Assembly (NCBI RefSeq): GCF_001618685.1
Contig: NZ_CP014342.1
Location: 3,410,001-3,474,000 of the forward strand
DNA length: 64,000 nucleotides
Origin: Geobacillus subterraneus
Lineage (GTDB): Bacteria; Bacillota; Bacilli; Bacillales; Anoxybacillaceae
Direction: 5' to 3'
Numbering within the stretch: position 1 is the stretch's first letter; every line of letters begins with the position of its first letter. Under the pieces are notes generated by a model. That model searched no databases and had not been told where the DNA came from. It was given only the letters and a program-made list of their open reading frames with translations. Positions 56,069 to 64,000 of this stretch are shown here, piece after piece. Both the position numbers and the translations under genes were made by a program.

Positions 56069-56249
56069 ACATGGAGAAGAGCAATGCTGGTATGGGCGCG
56101 CTTTCGTCTTCATGCTTGTTGTATAAGGAGATGAGGCACAGTAGATCGAATGAGTGTGGAGCTTGAATGGAGCGTGCATATTTACTAGCGGCACCGCGTC
56201 GGAGTGCATTTGTTTGAATGGGGCGTGCGTTTTGTTTGCCAATATATCT

Positions 56250-56352
56250 ATAGAAGGCCGGTGAAAAACAGCTGGTTTCGCCGAGCCCGTTGCTTTCGGC
56301 TGAAAGAGAAAAGTTGATTTTACAGGATTTCTCAATTTGAGAAGAGGCTCTG
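56250..56352 (+). repeat. Dispersed repeat, copy in plus orientation
   Basis: Matches the complement of 48540-48650. It ends in the palindrome TTCTCAATTTGAGAA. It lies in the 750-bp non-coding gap between amaA and abgT. Confidence 0.55.
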
Positions 56353-56432
56353 TTTTCCGCAATTTTTCACTAAATCACCAGTCCTATAGAACGCCCGGTA
56401 TGAACTAACTGGTGGGATAAAAAACTATGTGC

Positions 56433-56497
56433 ACCGAGCACTCGACCGACAAGTTCGAGATGATGCGAAAGCGACTCGACGCCATCGGGTGCTCGGT
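56433..56497. other. Long-arm inverted repeat in the amaA-abgT gap
   Basis: ACCGAGCACTCGA (56433-56445) pairs with TCGGGTGCTCGGT (56485-56497), with one G-T pair. It may be RNA structure or a protein site. The gap 56069-56820 holds no supported gene. Confidence 0.4.
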
Positions 56498-56544
56498 CTA
56501 TCAAGCATACGGTATGATTATGACCGGAAAGGAAGGTTCTGTAC

Positions 56545-56586
56545 GAGAGAAAGGAGCGTAACGAACGCTATCGGTTTCTCTCTTTT
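56545..56586 (+). terminator. Hairpin with TTTT upstream of abgT
   Basis: GAGAGAAA (56545-56552) pairs with TTTCTCTC (56575-56582); the inner stem is AGCGT/ACGCT around AACGA; followed by TTTT. Confidence 0.55.
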
Positions 56587-56820
56587 GGAGAACGGCTGAC
56601 AATAAAATAGATTGATAATTCAGTGAATATAACCAGAACAAATGGGCGACCAACCAATAGACGTTCGTACTCGCCTTTTATTGCCTTTCTTCTATGCTGT
56701 TATGGCGAGAAAAGCACAGAGAGGGGAATGACGGACGATCGATTTTGCGGTTCATTTTTTCGTTTATCGTCCGTTGCCGATTTCAATCATTGCTGATATG
56801 AATGGAAAGGAGAATGTGAA

Positions 56821-58371
56821 ATGGCTGCGCCGAATGTGAATATTCCTACTCCTGAAACGCCGCCGCGCGGGTTTTTTAGCCGGATGCTTAATATAATTGA
56901 AAAATACGGAAACCGACTTCCGGATCCTGTGACTTTGTTTGTTGTTTTGTCGATCGCGATTCTTATTGCTTCTGCTATTGCGGCGGCAGCCGGTCTTTCT
57001 GCTGTCAACCCATCAACGAATGAAACGATTCAGGCGGTCAACTTGTTGTCGAGTGAGGGATTGGTCAAAATTTTAACAGGCATGGTGACGAACTTTGCTC
57101 AATTTCCTCCTTTAGGACTTGTATTGGTCGTCATGATTGGTGTGGGGCTGGCTGAAGCGACCGGGCTTATTCAAGCTCTGATGAGGCGGGCGTTGGCCAG
57201 TACTCCTCCGAGATACGTGATTCCGACGGTCATTTTCATTGGCATGTTAGGGAATATGGCAGGGGATGCCGCTTTTGTCGTTTTGCCTCCTATTGCGGCC
57301 TTATTACTGATGGGGATAGGGTTCAACCCATTGGCGGGTTTGATTATGGCTTATGCCTCAATAGCCGGCGGGTTTGCGGCTAACTTGATTGTCAACATGC
57401 TGGATGTTTTAGTCGCTGGTTTTACAGAAGTAGGCGCTCAAGTGATGGATCCTAGTTATAAAGCGAATCCAGCAATGAACTGGTACTTTCTTGCGGCTTC
57501 ATTTGTTGTACTTGTCATTGTAGCCACTGTTGTCACGAACAAAATCACAATTCCTCGTTTAGGAAAATACGAAGGCGATGTTCAAAAGATGGATCCGTTA
57601 ACGGATGATGAAAAGAAAGGATTGCGTTGGGCAGGTTGGTCTGCTCTTGTTTACATTGCGATTTTGCTGGTGCTCGCCCTCCCCAGTGATGCGATTTTAC
57701 GAAATCCAGAAACAGGATCTTTGGTAAGCGGCTCTCCCTTGATGAATGGACTCGTTCCGATTATTATGTTTTTGTTCCTAATTCCAGCCTTGTTTTATGG
57801 AATGGGGGCCAAAACAGTTCGTTCGGATAAAGATGTGGCAAAAATGATCGGGGATGCTCTAGCGACAATGGGTCCTTATATTCTTCTGGCGTTTGTCGCC
57901 GCTCAGATGATTGCATATTTCAACTGGAGCAATTTAGGTCCTATTATTGCTATTAAAGGGGCGGAGTTTCTCCAGTCGATCGGGTTGACAGGCATCGGTC
58001 TAGTGGTGGGATTTGTGATCATCGCTGCCTTGATTAACTTGTTAGTGGCCAGTTCTTCAGCTAAGTGGGCGATTTTAGCACCGGTCTTTGTACCTATGTT
58101 TATGGTGTTAGGATATGACCCAGCTTTTACGCAGATAGCCTACCGAATCGGTGATTCCATCACAAATCCGATCACTCCAATGCTTCCTTACTTTGCAATT
58201 TTATTGTCGTTTGCCAAAATGTATAATCCGAGAGTAGGGATGGGGACGTTAATGGCTTCGTTGTTGCCATATACGATTTTCTTTGCCCTGGCTTGGATTG
58301 CGATTTTGGTGGTTTGGTTTTTCCTGGGTTGGCCGTTAGGGCCGAATGGGCCGATTTTCCTTCCGTCTTAA
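56821..58371 (+). CDS. abgT: AbgT-family transporter
   Basis: 516 residues, about 12 helices. AbgT features: an N-terminal FFSRMLNIIEKYGNRLPDPVTLF stretch, GNMAGDAAFVVLPPIAALL, AYASIAGGFAANLIVNMLDVLVAG and 'GDSITNPITPMLPYFAILL'. The family imports p-aminobenzoyl-glutamate, and some members export sulfonamides. Next to AmaB/AmaA it probably brings in N-acyl amino acids or small dipeptide-like compounds. The ribosome site is GGAAAGGAG. Confidence 0.92.
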   Translation: MAAPNVNIPTPETPPRGFFSRMLNIIEKYGNRLPDPVTLFVVLSIAILIASAIAAAAGLSAVNPSTNETIQAVNLLSSEGLVKILTGMVTNFAQFPPLGLVLVVMIGVGLAEATGLIQALMRRALASTPPRYVIPTVIFIGMLGNMAGDAAFVVLPPIAALLLMGIGFNPLAGLIMAYASIAGGFAANLIVNMLDVLVAGFTEVGAQVMDPSYKANPAMNWYFLAASFVVLVIVATVVTNKITIPRLGKYEGDVQKMDPLTDDEKKGLRWAGWSALVYIAILLVLALPSDAILRNPETGSLVSGSPLMNGLVPIIMFLFLIPALFYGMGAKTVRSDKDVAKMIGDALATMGPYILLAFVAAQMIAYFNWSNLGPIIAIKGAEFLQSIGLTGIGLVVGFVIIAALINLLVASSSAKWAILAPVFVPMFMVLGYDPAFTQIAYRIGDSITNPITPMLPYFAILLSFAKMYNPRVGMGTLMASLLPYTIFFALAWIAILVVWFFLGWPLGPNGPIFLPS

Positions 58372-58535
58372 GCGCTGTGAAAAAGAGTTCGTCTTCGTAA
58401 ACAGGGAGCATGTAGAGGAATGGAATGAAAGAAACCTGCAGCAAGAAAATAGGTGTTTCCTTCACAGCTTGTCAAAGTTTTGTGTCAAAACTGTTGTGTC
58501 CGTACACGATGAAAAAGAAAGAAGATTTAGTTAGC

Positions 58536-58574
58536 TGCCAAATAGCCCTCTTTAGGAGGGGTTTGGCATTTTTT
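58536..58574 (+). terminator. Terminator of abgT
   Basis: TGCCAAA...CCCTC pairs with GAGGG...TTTGGCA (58536-58568), followed by TTTTTT. Confidence 0.85.
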
Positions 58575-58639
58575 ATGCACCGTGACGAAATGGGGGTTTT
58601 TGGACTCGATATAGTGTGCAAACTGTTTTTGTTTGGAAG

Positions 58640-58810
58640 GGATTTGAACTTTGGATCGCACGTGGATAGCCTGGTGGACAGCTTGCCGTAGGGCGGGTGT
58701 TCCCAGAAATATCACCATCTCAAAGCGCAGGCGCAGATGGGGGAGTGTTCCACATGTGGTGTGGTAACTGGTCCGAGGGGATAACGAAAAAGATAAACAA
58801 AGGGGAACGG
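58640..58810 (+). pseudogene. Relic of an M20 hydrolase gene related to amaB
   Basis: 'FGSHVDSLVDSLP' near 58650 recalls the metal motif of amaB (VGSHLDSV). At 58737-58808 the DNA closely matches the amaB 3' end and following spacer (GTGTGGNAACTGG, then ATAACGAAAAAGANAAAC). The middle of the gene is missing. Neither part is translatable as an enzyme. Confidence 0.5.
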
Positions 58811-59004
58811 AGAAAAGAAGTCTTCTTTCCAGCCTGTGAGCGAACGATTTTCAAGCAATGATGAAGCAACTTTCAAAAAAGAAAATGGAAAAATATCACC
58901 ATCCCTGTTATGATGATAAAGAGTTCAGCGAACAAGGTGTCTACTTTCGTTTGTTGTGTAGGTACCTTGTTTTGTTGGGAAAAAGGTTGTTGGCAGGTGG
59001 AACG

Positions 59005-59457
59005 ATGAGAGATTTCCTTTCCCGCTGGGTCCCCGTCATTCTCTGGTGCCTCGTCATTTACAGCTTCAGCGAGTCTTCCTGGTTTACTGGGGCGAATACG
59101 GCGCATGTGCTGCAGGTGATTTTATCGTACTTGCCGTTTGGCAGTGGGGATGAAGAGGGGTCGTCATTTTTGAATTTTTTGATCCGCAAAGCGGCGCATT
59201 TGACCGAATTTGGCATTTTGGCCGCGCTTGTATGGCGGGCGCTGTCGCCCAAGCGGTTTGCGTATGCGGGCGCTTGGCTGTTTGCGACCGTGTATGCGGC
59301 AACCGATGAGTGGCACCAGTCGTTTGAGCCGGGGCGGACGGCGACGCCAAAAGATGTGGCGATTGATTCATGTGGGGCGCTCCTCGCGCTTTTGATCGTC
59401 TTTGTTTGCCGCCATTGGTTAAGGACAAAGCATCGGGCGGTCAAACGCGGCGTATAA
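59005..59457 (+). CDS. VanZ-family membrane protein
   Basis: 150 residues from ATG 59005 behind GCAGGTGG. Four helices with the VanZ pattern: RWVPVILWCLVIYSFS, RKAAHLTEFGILAALVWRAL and YAATDEWHQSFEPGRTATPKDVAIDSCGALLAL. In enterococci VanZ gives low-level teicoplanin resistance; in Bacillaceae the role is unknown. Confidence 0.9.
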   Translation: MRDFLSRWVPVILWCLVIYSFSESSWFTGANTAHVLQVILSYLPFGSGDEEGSSFLNFLIRKAAHLTEFGILAALVWRALSPKRFAYAGAWLFATVYAATDEWHQSFEPGRTATPKDVAIDSCGALLALLIVFVCRHWLRTKHRAVKRGV

Positions 59458-59544
59458 TAGAACAGAGCTCTCTCAACGTATAGGCCTAAATGCAAACGGA
59501 AAGAATGGCCAATAACGAGTTTGCGAGAGAAGGGAGAGAGGGCC

Positions 59545-59661
59545 ATGGTCGCGTTTATCGCGGGAATGTTTGTCGGTTCATTCGTGATGCTTGTTATCAT
59601 GAGCATGATGGCGGTGGCGAAACGGGCGGATGAAGCAAGCGAACGGTGGAGGGAAAAGTGA
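59545..59661 (+). CDS. DUF3789-like 38-residue membrane peptide
   Basis: ATG 59545 behind AAGGGAGAGAGG. One helix (AFIAGMFVGSFVMLVIMSMMAVA) followed by a charged tail ADEASERWREK, the usual shape of DUF3789 proteins. Below common length cut-offs. Role unknown. Confidence 0.75.
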   Translation: MVAFIAGMFVGSFVMLVIMSMMAVAKRADEASERWREK

Positions 59662-59665
59662 GAAG

Positions 59666-59692
59666 TCCCTTGCGGCAGGCAAGGGATTTTTT
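59666..59692 (+). terminator. Terminator after the DUF3789-like gene
   Basis: TCCCTTGC (59666-59673) pairs with GCAAGGGA (59679-59686), followed by TTTTTT. Confidence 0.88.
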
Positions 59693-59810
59693 GTGAAAAT
59701 GCTGTGCGATCATGTTTACGTCAGCTTGCAAAAAAGGCCGCACATTGTTGAGGACCGCCGTGAAAGACCGACGAAGTACAACGGATTCGAAAAGTTGAAG
59801 GGGATAAAAT

Positions 59811-61083
59811 TACAGGCGTGTTGATTATCCAATAAAATCCAAAGGGTATAGAAAAAAGAGCACCTTTCCTGTAGAATGTGAGTAGCGACACAAACAAACC
59901 CAGGAGGTGCTCTCTATGAACAAGCATACCACACTCCCGAATTTGATGCAAAAACTTGTTTCGGATGAAGAGATTCAACTGATTGCCGAAGCGGTTGGGT
60001 ATCGTGATTCGTCTCGAACCTTTACGTTGCGCGAGTGGATTCACTTCTTCCTGCTGGCCGCCATGCATCAATGGAAAAGCTTTCGCCACGGAGCCGATGT
60101 GGGGCCTCTGTATGGATTGCCGCGATTCCATTATTCCACAGTATCCAAGAAAGCGAAAGAAGTTCCCTATGACATCATGAAACGCTTGTTGGCGTTGATC
60201 ATTCCAAGTGCAACCGCCAAACCCGCCGTTCGCTTCGGTTTCCCAAACCGCTTCGGGTGGTGGATTCGACGACCGTCACGGTCGGGAAAAACCGCCTGCC
60301 ATGGGCGCCGTATCACGGCGAACGCGCCGGAGTGAAGCTGCACGTCGCGTATTCGCCGGAATCCTCGTTGCCGGCAGACGTGGTGGAAACCATCGGACTG
60401 CGTCATGATGGCCCGGTGGGAGAACAGTTGACGAACGCTCAACAAGTGCTGGTGGAAGACCGGGCGTATTTCAAAATCGAACGCCTCGATCGATTTGTGG
60501 AGCAGCATCAGCTCTTTGTCATTCGGATGAAGGACAACATCGAACTTCATCAGAAAAAAAGCTTGAAACGCCTTTCCAGCACATCCTCATCGGTTCAAGC
60601 CGACTTCACGTGCCAGTTGGGACGAAACAATGCCGCTCCACCAAGCGTCACCGGGTGGTGATCTTTCGAGATGCGAATGGCCGCGACATTCGGGTCGTGA
60701 CGAACCTCTTCCATGCGTCTGCGGAAACCATTGCCGACATGTACCAACAACGTTGAACTGTTGAGGTCTTTCCGTTGGGTGAAGCAATATTGGGTGAAGC
60801 AATATCTGAATGTCCCGACCTGTTTGGCACGACGGAAAATGCGGTATACAACCAACTGTTTGCGGCGTTCATCGCGTATGTGTTGCTGCGATGGCTGTAT
60901 GATCAAACCAAAAAACAGACGAACGTCTCTCTTTCCTTCATTTCGTTCGTTCGCCGTTTTTTCTCTGGGCAGCTTCCTCTCGATTGGAAATCCGGGATGG
61001 CCGCTGCTTTGTTTGAGTATGCCCAAATTTATGGAAGACGTATGTCTAATTTTGGATAATCAACACTCGTGATCAAGGAATGA
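59811..61083 (+). mobile_element. IS4-family insertion sequence, copy 2 (degenerate)
   Basis: Same ends as 23340-24592, opposite orientation. The transposase gene is broken, so it depends on the intact copy. No target duplication is seen. Confidence 0.85.
59916..61059 (+). pseudogene. IS4-family transposase, frameshifted
   Basis: It starts like the intact copy (MNKHTTLPNLMQKL) but the frame changes near 60200-60260, again near 60620-60660 and again near 60760. Around 60777-60810 a 16-bp block (GTGAAGCAATATTGG...) is tandemly duplicated. The DDE residues are spread over different frames. Confidence 0.85.
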
Positions 61084-61517
61084 TCTTATTAGCTGTATAC
61101 GCCATTTCAGTTTTCTCTTCTTCGTATGTCGGAAGAAGTTTGGAAAGAAAAATATTCGAAGAGGAGAAACGCTTATTTGGCGGTATGGTGAAAATTAGTA
61201 TAGCTGGGAATTTAGCGAAACTTATAGGATTTGGAGTAGGGGCTATCATTTTCAGTATTCCTTTAAGTATATAATTTTCTTATCATTCATTTTGTTTTTA
61301 GTCATGGCAAGTGTAAATGTTGAACACGGTTTTTCATATAGCAAGGCTTCTATTGCCGGTAAAAGAAAGTAAATAGTTTATTTTTGTTACTATTTGTTGG
61401 GCTTATATCATCCATTCCCATTCTATGGATACCATCTTTAGTAGAAAGATTTAATGAGGCAGGCATGATCAAGTTATCTTTTATTCCATTTGTATTACCG
61501 GGAACAATGAACATTTT
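61084..61517 (+). pseudogene. Decayed AT-rich membrane protein gene
   Basis: Three frames together give a multi-helix protein: MILLAVYAISVFSSSYVG..., then IIFLSFILFLVMASVNVEHG..., then LFLLLFVGLISSIPILWIP.... The 5' end was lost at the IS4-type element and the 3' end at the IS982 element. The family is not recognised. Together with the radical SAM remnant beyond the IS982 it may have formed a peptide-modification locus. Confidence 0.55.
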
Positions 61518-62516
61518 ACCCGTGGTGCTAGATAAACTTGATCAAGCATAAAAATAGCCCTTGCTGGCGGATCTCCAGTAGAATGAAAGTGTCACCCAAC
61601 ATTCGAAAGGAGAGATCCCCATGCAAGAGCACTTTCATTTTACTACAGATCCAGCCAAACTTCAAAAACAATATGCCGCTATTTTCTGTTTTGTTTCTGC
61701 CCAACTGTCGTTGATTCAAATGGATCTTCATCGCCGCAACCGTCACTTGGTCAAGCAAGAAGACGAAGTGGTCATGGCGGTTCACCTTTTGGGGAAGCTG
61801 CTGGGCTTTTCTTCCGAACGAGCCTGGCATCGTTTTGTCACGGGAAATTTGTTCACAAACGGCTCGTTTCTTGAACGCTCCCGATACAACCGCCGCTGCC
61901 GGGCGCTTGGTTTCGCCATCAAATGGATCCGTCATGAGCTGGCGAAACGTGGCCAACACCATGCTTATGCGGTCGTCGACAGCTTGCCTCTTCCGTTGTG
62001 CCATCCCGTGAGAATGCAGCGCGTCAAGCGATTTCGAGGGATCGCAGATATGGGGTATTGTGCTTCCAAAAAGCAATGGTACTACGGTTTCAAGCTGCAT
62101 CTTCAAGTGACCAATCAAGGGCTGGCCATGGGCTATGTCGTGACGGAAGCGTCCTGCCACGACGTCAAAGCCGCTGAAACGGTGATGACTCAAATCCCTC
62201 ATCCCTACAACTTTGGGGACAAAGGGTACATCAGCCACGCTCTTCGAGAAAAGCTGTACGAAGAACACCAAGCCGCGTTCTGGACACCGTCTCGACACCA
62301 TCAAAAGCACGGCCCATCCAAGGCATGGGAAGAATGGATCAGGAAAAACGCAAAGTCATCGAGACGGTGTTTTCGATTCTCGTAGACCATACCGGATCAC
62401 CGACATTCGAGCGAATTCCATGGCCGGTTTGAAGTGGCACTCGATGGCATCTTGTTGGCTTATTCCTTGGTCACACTAGGCTGGTTGAGCGCTGACACTC
62501 AACTAGCACCACGGGT
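61518..62516 (+). mobile_element. IS982-family insertion sequence, degenerate
   Basis: Perfect 14-bp terminal repeats ACCCGTGGTGCTAG (61518-61531) and CTAGCACCACGGGT (62503-62516). About 1 kb, the normal family size. The transposase is frameshifted. No target duplication is seen between the flanks. Confidence 0.9.
61621..62490 (+). pseudogene. IS982-family transposase, frameshifted near the 3' end
   Basis: About 240 good residues (AVVDSLPLPLCHPVRMQRVKR, GYCASKKQWYYGFKLHL, NFGDKGYISHALREKLYEE), then at about 62335 the frame shifts (...WIRKNAKSS). The remaining ETVFSILVDH and DIRANSMAG segments lie in other frames. The final acidic region is lost from the main frame. Confidence 0.85.
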
Positions 62517-63103
62517 ATTCGCATTAATTTTGATGAAGACAATCTTTCACACATTCCGCGTTTTTTAGAAGAGTTAGCTGGTTATTTTGCGGGAGATTCG
62601 CGCTTTCAAATTTTTTGTCGCCCTGTTGGAAAATGGGGTGGAGCGAACGATGAAGATTTGCTGATATGCGACCATCGTACAGCAGAAACAAAAATATGGG
62701 AGTTTACGGAAATTGGCATTAATCGTGGGTTAAATATGAGTTCGATCATTGAGTCGATGTTAATGCCTACTGGGGCAGTTTGTTATGCAGCTAAGCCACA
62801 TTCGTTTGTCATTGGCGCAATGGTCAAGTGTATAAATGTACTTGTTTCCTTCATGAGGAATATAACCATGTTGGATGGCTTCATGCTGATGGAACAATGG
62901 AAGTTGATTTCGATAAATTAGCTTTATGGGTCACGTCAGGAGAAGAACAAGATGAACATTGCCAAGCTTGTTTTTTTCGTCCAGCATGCCAAGGGAATCA
63001 TTGTCCAATGTATCGCATACGTAAAGGAAAACGTCCTTGCCCTTATGAAAAACGGAAAATTAAACAAGTGTTGCGCTTAATTTATGCCAACAATCTAAGA
63101 TAA
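62517..63103 (+). pseudogene. Radical SAM/SPASM-type maturase, C-terminal half with a frameshift
   Basis: From the IS982 edge the frame reads IRINFDEDNLSHIPRFLEEL, then a Cys-rich end: ...GAVCYAAKPHSFVIGA, shift at about 62817-62822, then GQVYKCTCFLHEEYNHVG and EHCQACFFRPACQGNHCPMYR. The Cys spacing is that of a SPASM domain binding auxiliary iron-sulfur clusters. The radical SAM CxxxCxxC half is missing, removed with the IS982 insertion. Such enzymes modify ribosomal peptides or mature other enzymes. Confidence 0.75.
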
Positions 63104-63209
63104 AGTAACAGTGGTGTGATGATTTAGGGCGATATAAAACATTTTAATGCTTGACGAGAGTAGCGTAACGTGTAAAAAACATTTCACAACATGGGAGGAG
63201 GTGAATGAT

Positions 63210-63332
63210 ATGCGGATTTTACGTCCAGCTGTATCTCCAGTCATAGCGTCTAACTCAGGAAGACTTTCTAAATCTGTTCCGGGCAATTTAAAAATAATAT
63301 CATTTAAACTTAGTATAATTTCTATCACTTGA
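63210..63332 (+). CDS. 40-residue peptide after the radical SAM remnant, possible RiPP precursor
   Basis: ATG 63210 behind a very strong AGGAGGTGA. The product begins MRILRPAVSPVIASNSGRLS and ends in FKLSIISIT. It has no Cys, many Ser/Ile, and is basic and hydrophobic. A possible promoter (TTGACG, about 63153) precedes it. Genes of this size next to SPASM enzymes are often their substrates, but no family was recognised and it may be unrelated. Confidence 0.45.
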   Translation: MRILRPAVSPVIASNSGRLSKSVPGNLKIISFKLSIISIT

Positions 63333-63428
63333 TAATTTATACATTCATAGAGAATGGAAAAATGGATTTGTCAAACTATCTCTTTTCCTGAAAGATGAGT
63401 AATTGGTGTTTTGCTAATAAAATGAAAG

Positions 63429-63464
63429 AGGGGCTCAATCCCAAAAGTTTGGGTGGCAGCCCCT
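63429..63464 (+). terminator. Nested hairpin terminator
   Basis: AGGGGCT (63429-63435) pairs with AGCCCCT (63458-63464); the inner stem is CCCAAA/TTTGGG. Only short T-runs follow. Confidence 0.55.
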
Positions 63465-63545
63465 TAAATGTCATTATTTGAGGTCGAAATATGTTAAAAA
63501 TGATGGTCACGCAGATTGAAAAAATAAAAAAATAAAAAAAAATAG

Positions 63546-63574
63546 TTGCAATTGAAAATGTAATCGATTACAAT
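63546..63574 (+). promoter_or_regulatory. Promoter of the LacI-family gene
   Basis: TTGCAA (63546-63551), a 17-bp spacer, TACAAT (63569-63574). Confidence 0.7.
63559..63572. promoter_or_regulatory. cre-like / LacI-type operator overlapping the promoter
   Basis: TGTAATCGATTACA is a perfect palindrome and fits the CcpA cre consensus TGWAANCGNTNWCA at every position. It covers the spacer and -10, so binding would block transcription. Either CcpA or the encoded regulator itself could bind. Confidence 0.7.
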
Positions 63575-63609
63575 AATTTCAGGACAAACATAAAGAATGG
63601 AGATAGGTA

Positions 63610-64000
63610 ATGGTAAGGATTAGCGATGTAGCAAAATTAGCCAACGTTTCTACCGCCACTGTTTCCAGAGTTCTAAGCAATTCTGGAAACGTGAAAAAAA
63701 CGACAGAAAAAGTACTGGAAGCAATACGAAAACTTAATTATCAGCCGAACATGTTAGCAAGACAACTAAGAAAATTAGAAACAAAAACAATACTTGTTGT
63801 AGTGCCAGATATTACGAACACGTTTTTCTCAAAGGTATTGAGAGGAATAGAACATGTGGCAATTGAAAACGATTACGAAGTCCTTCTTGGGGACACTGGT
63901 AATAATATAGAGCGCGAAAGTGGGTATTTAAATATATTGCGCCAGAGAAAAGCAGATGGAATGATTCTGCTGACGGCAAGGCTTGAATCACACGTATTAG
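63610..64000 (+). CDS. LacI/GalR-family transcriptional regulator, partial at the window edge
   Basis: 130 residues from ATG 63610 behind GGAGATAGG. The N-terminal helix-turn-helix ISDVAKLANVSTATVSRVLSNSG is followed by the effector domain start (TKTILVVVPDITNTFFSKVLRGIE). The 3' end lies outside the window. It likely controls a sugar operon to the right. It differs from the truncated LacI at 20749. Confidence 0.93.
   Translation, partial: MVRISDVAKLANVSTATVSRVLSNSGNVKKTTEKVLEAIRKLNYQPNMLARQLRKLETKTILVVVPDITNTFFSKVLRGIEHVAIENDYEVLLGDTGNNIERESGYLNILRQRKADGMILLTARLESHVL

Noticed and set aside
54884-56362. A 492-codon minus-strand frame opposite amaA
   Set aside because: It lies antisense to a complete, well-conserved aminoacylase, has low-complexity Arg/His-rich content and no ribosome site. 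High third-position GC explains it.
56366-56385. Relic of an ISL3 terminal repeat (CACTAAATCAC shared with 10220-10230)
   Set aside because: Only 11 bases match, with no second end or transposase fragment nearby; probably chance.

Overview
The window looks like a chromosome segment of a thermophilic Geobacillus. The base composition is fairly GC-rich, codon choice is typical of the genus, and the amaB-amaA pair closely resembles the Geobacillus stearothermophilus aminoacylase and carbamoylase genes as I remember them. No rRNA or tRNA genes were seen. These calls come from reading the sequence and from knowledge of protein families; no database search was run.

Layout. 1-8.8 kb: an exopolysaccharide control region (chain-length protein end, BY-kinase, SGNH-like protein, LCP ligase, PHP tyrosine phosphatase, galU, sugar transferase). 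It is interrupted by a two-gene module of an AAA ATPase with a PD-(D/E)XK protein, and by a 404-bp IS200/IS605-type non-autonomous element that abuts the galU start codon. 8.8-12.1 kb: an ISL3 element that cut off the sugar transferase 3' end, a TnpB element, and a DUF4258/DUF2283 pair whose first gene is truncated. 12.6-20.7 kb: GNAT enzyme, DUF262-HNH (GmrSD-like) protein, two Rpn-like nucleases, L,D-transpeptidase, DMT transporter. 20.7-26.6 kb: a carbohydrate locus with a LacI-type regulator and two ABC permeases reduced to fragments, an AT-rich insert with an aminoglycoside nucleotidyltransferase, an IS4-type element, and intact DUF1861 and GH130 genes. 26.8-32.7 kb: KtrB-like K+ transporter, second galU, an AAA ATPase plus macro-domain pair behind a LexA-like box, and a second DUF1861 gene. 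33.3-37.9 kb: SNF2 helicase and SWIM protein (ywqA, ywqB). 38-47 kb: an array of SEC-C proteins (three intact, one decayed) with a pRiA4b ORF-3-like gene, a second TnpB element and the twin of the 404-bp element. 47-52 kb: SH3b amidase, BrnQ, UDP-glucose dehydrogenase. 52-59.7 kb: regulator, amaB, amaA, an AbgT transporter and a VanZ-like protein. 59.8-63.4 kb: a decayed IS4-type copy, a decayed IS982 element, and remnants of a locus with a membrane protein and a radical SAM/SPASM enzyme, followed by an intact 40-codon ORF. 63.5 kb to the end: a LacI-family regulator whose promoter overlaps a cre-like palindrome.

How the genes fit together. The kinase, phosphatase, UDP-glucose dehydrogenase, SNF2 and SWIM genes correspond to the ywqA-F neighbourhood of Bacillus subtilis, here scattered over about 50 kb. 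GalU and Ugd would supply UDP-glucose and UDP-glucuronate for surface polysaccharide. The amaB/amaA/AbgT group suggests uptake and hydrolysis of N-substituted amino acids. GH130 with DUF1861 suggests phosphorolysis of a mannoside-like glycan whose own importer has been deleted. The most interesting possibly undescribed units are the AAA plus PD-(D/E)XK pair, the LexA-box AAA plus macro pair, the SEC-C array, and the structured RNA carried by the 404-bp elements.
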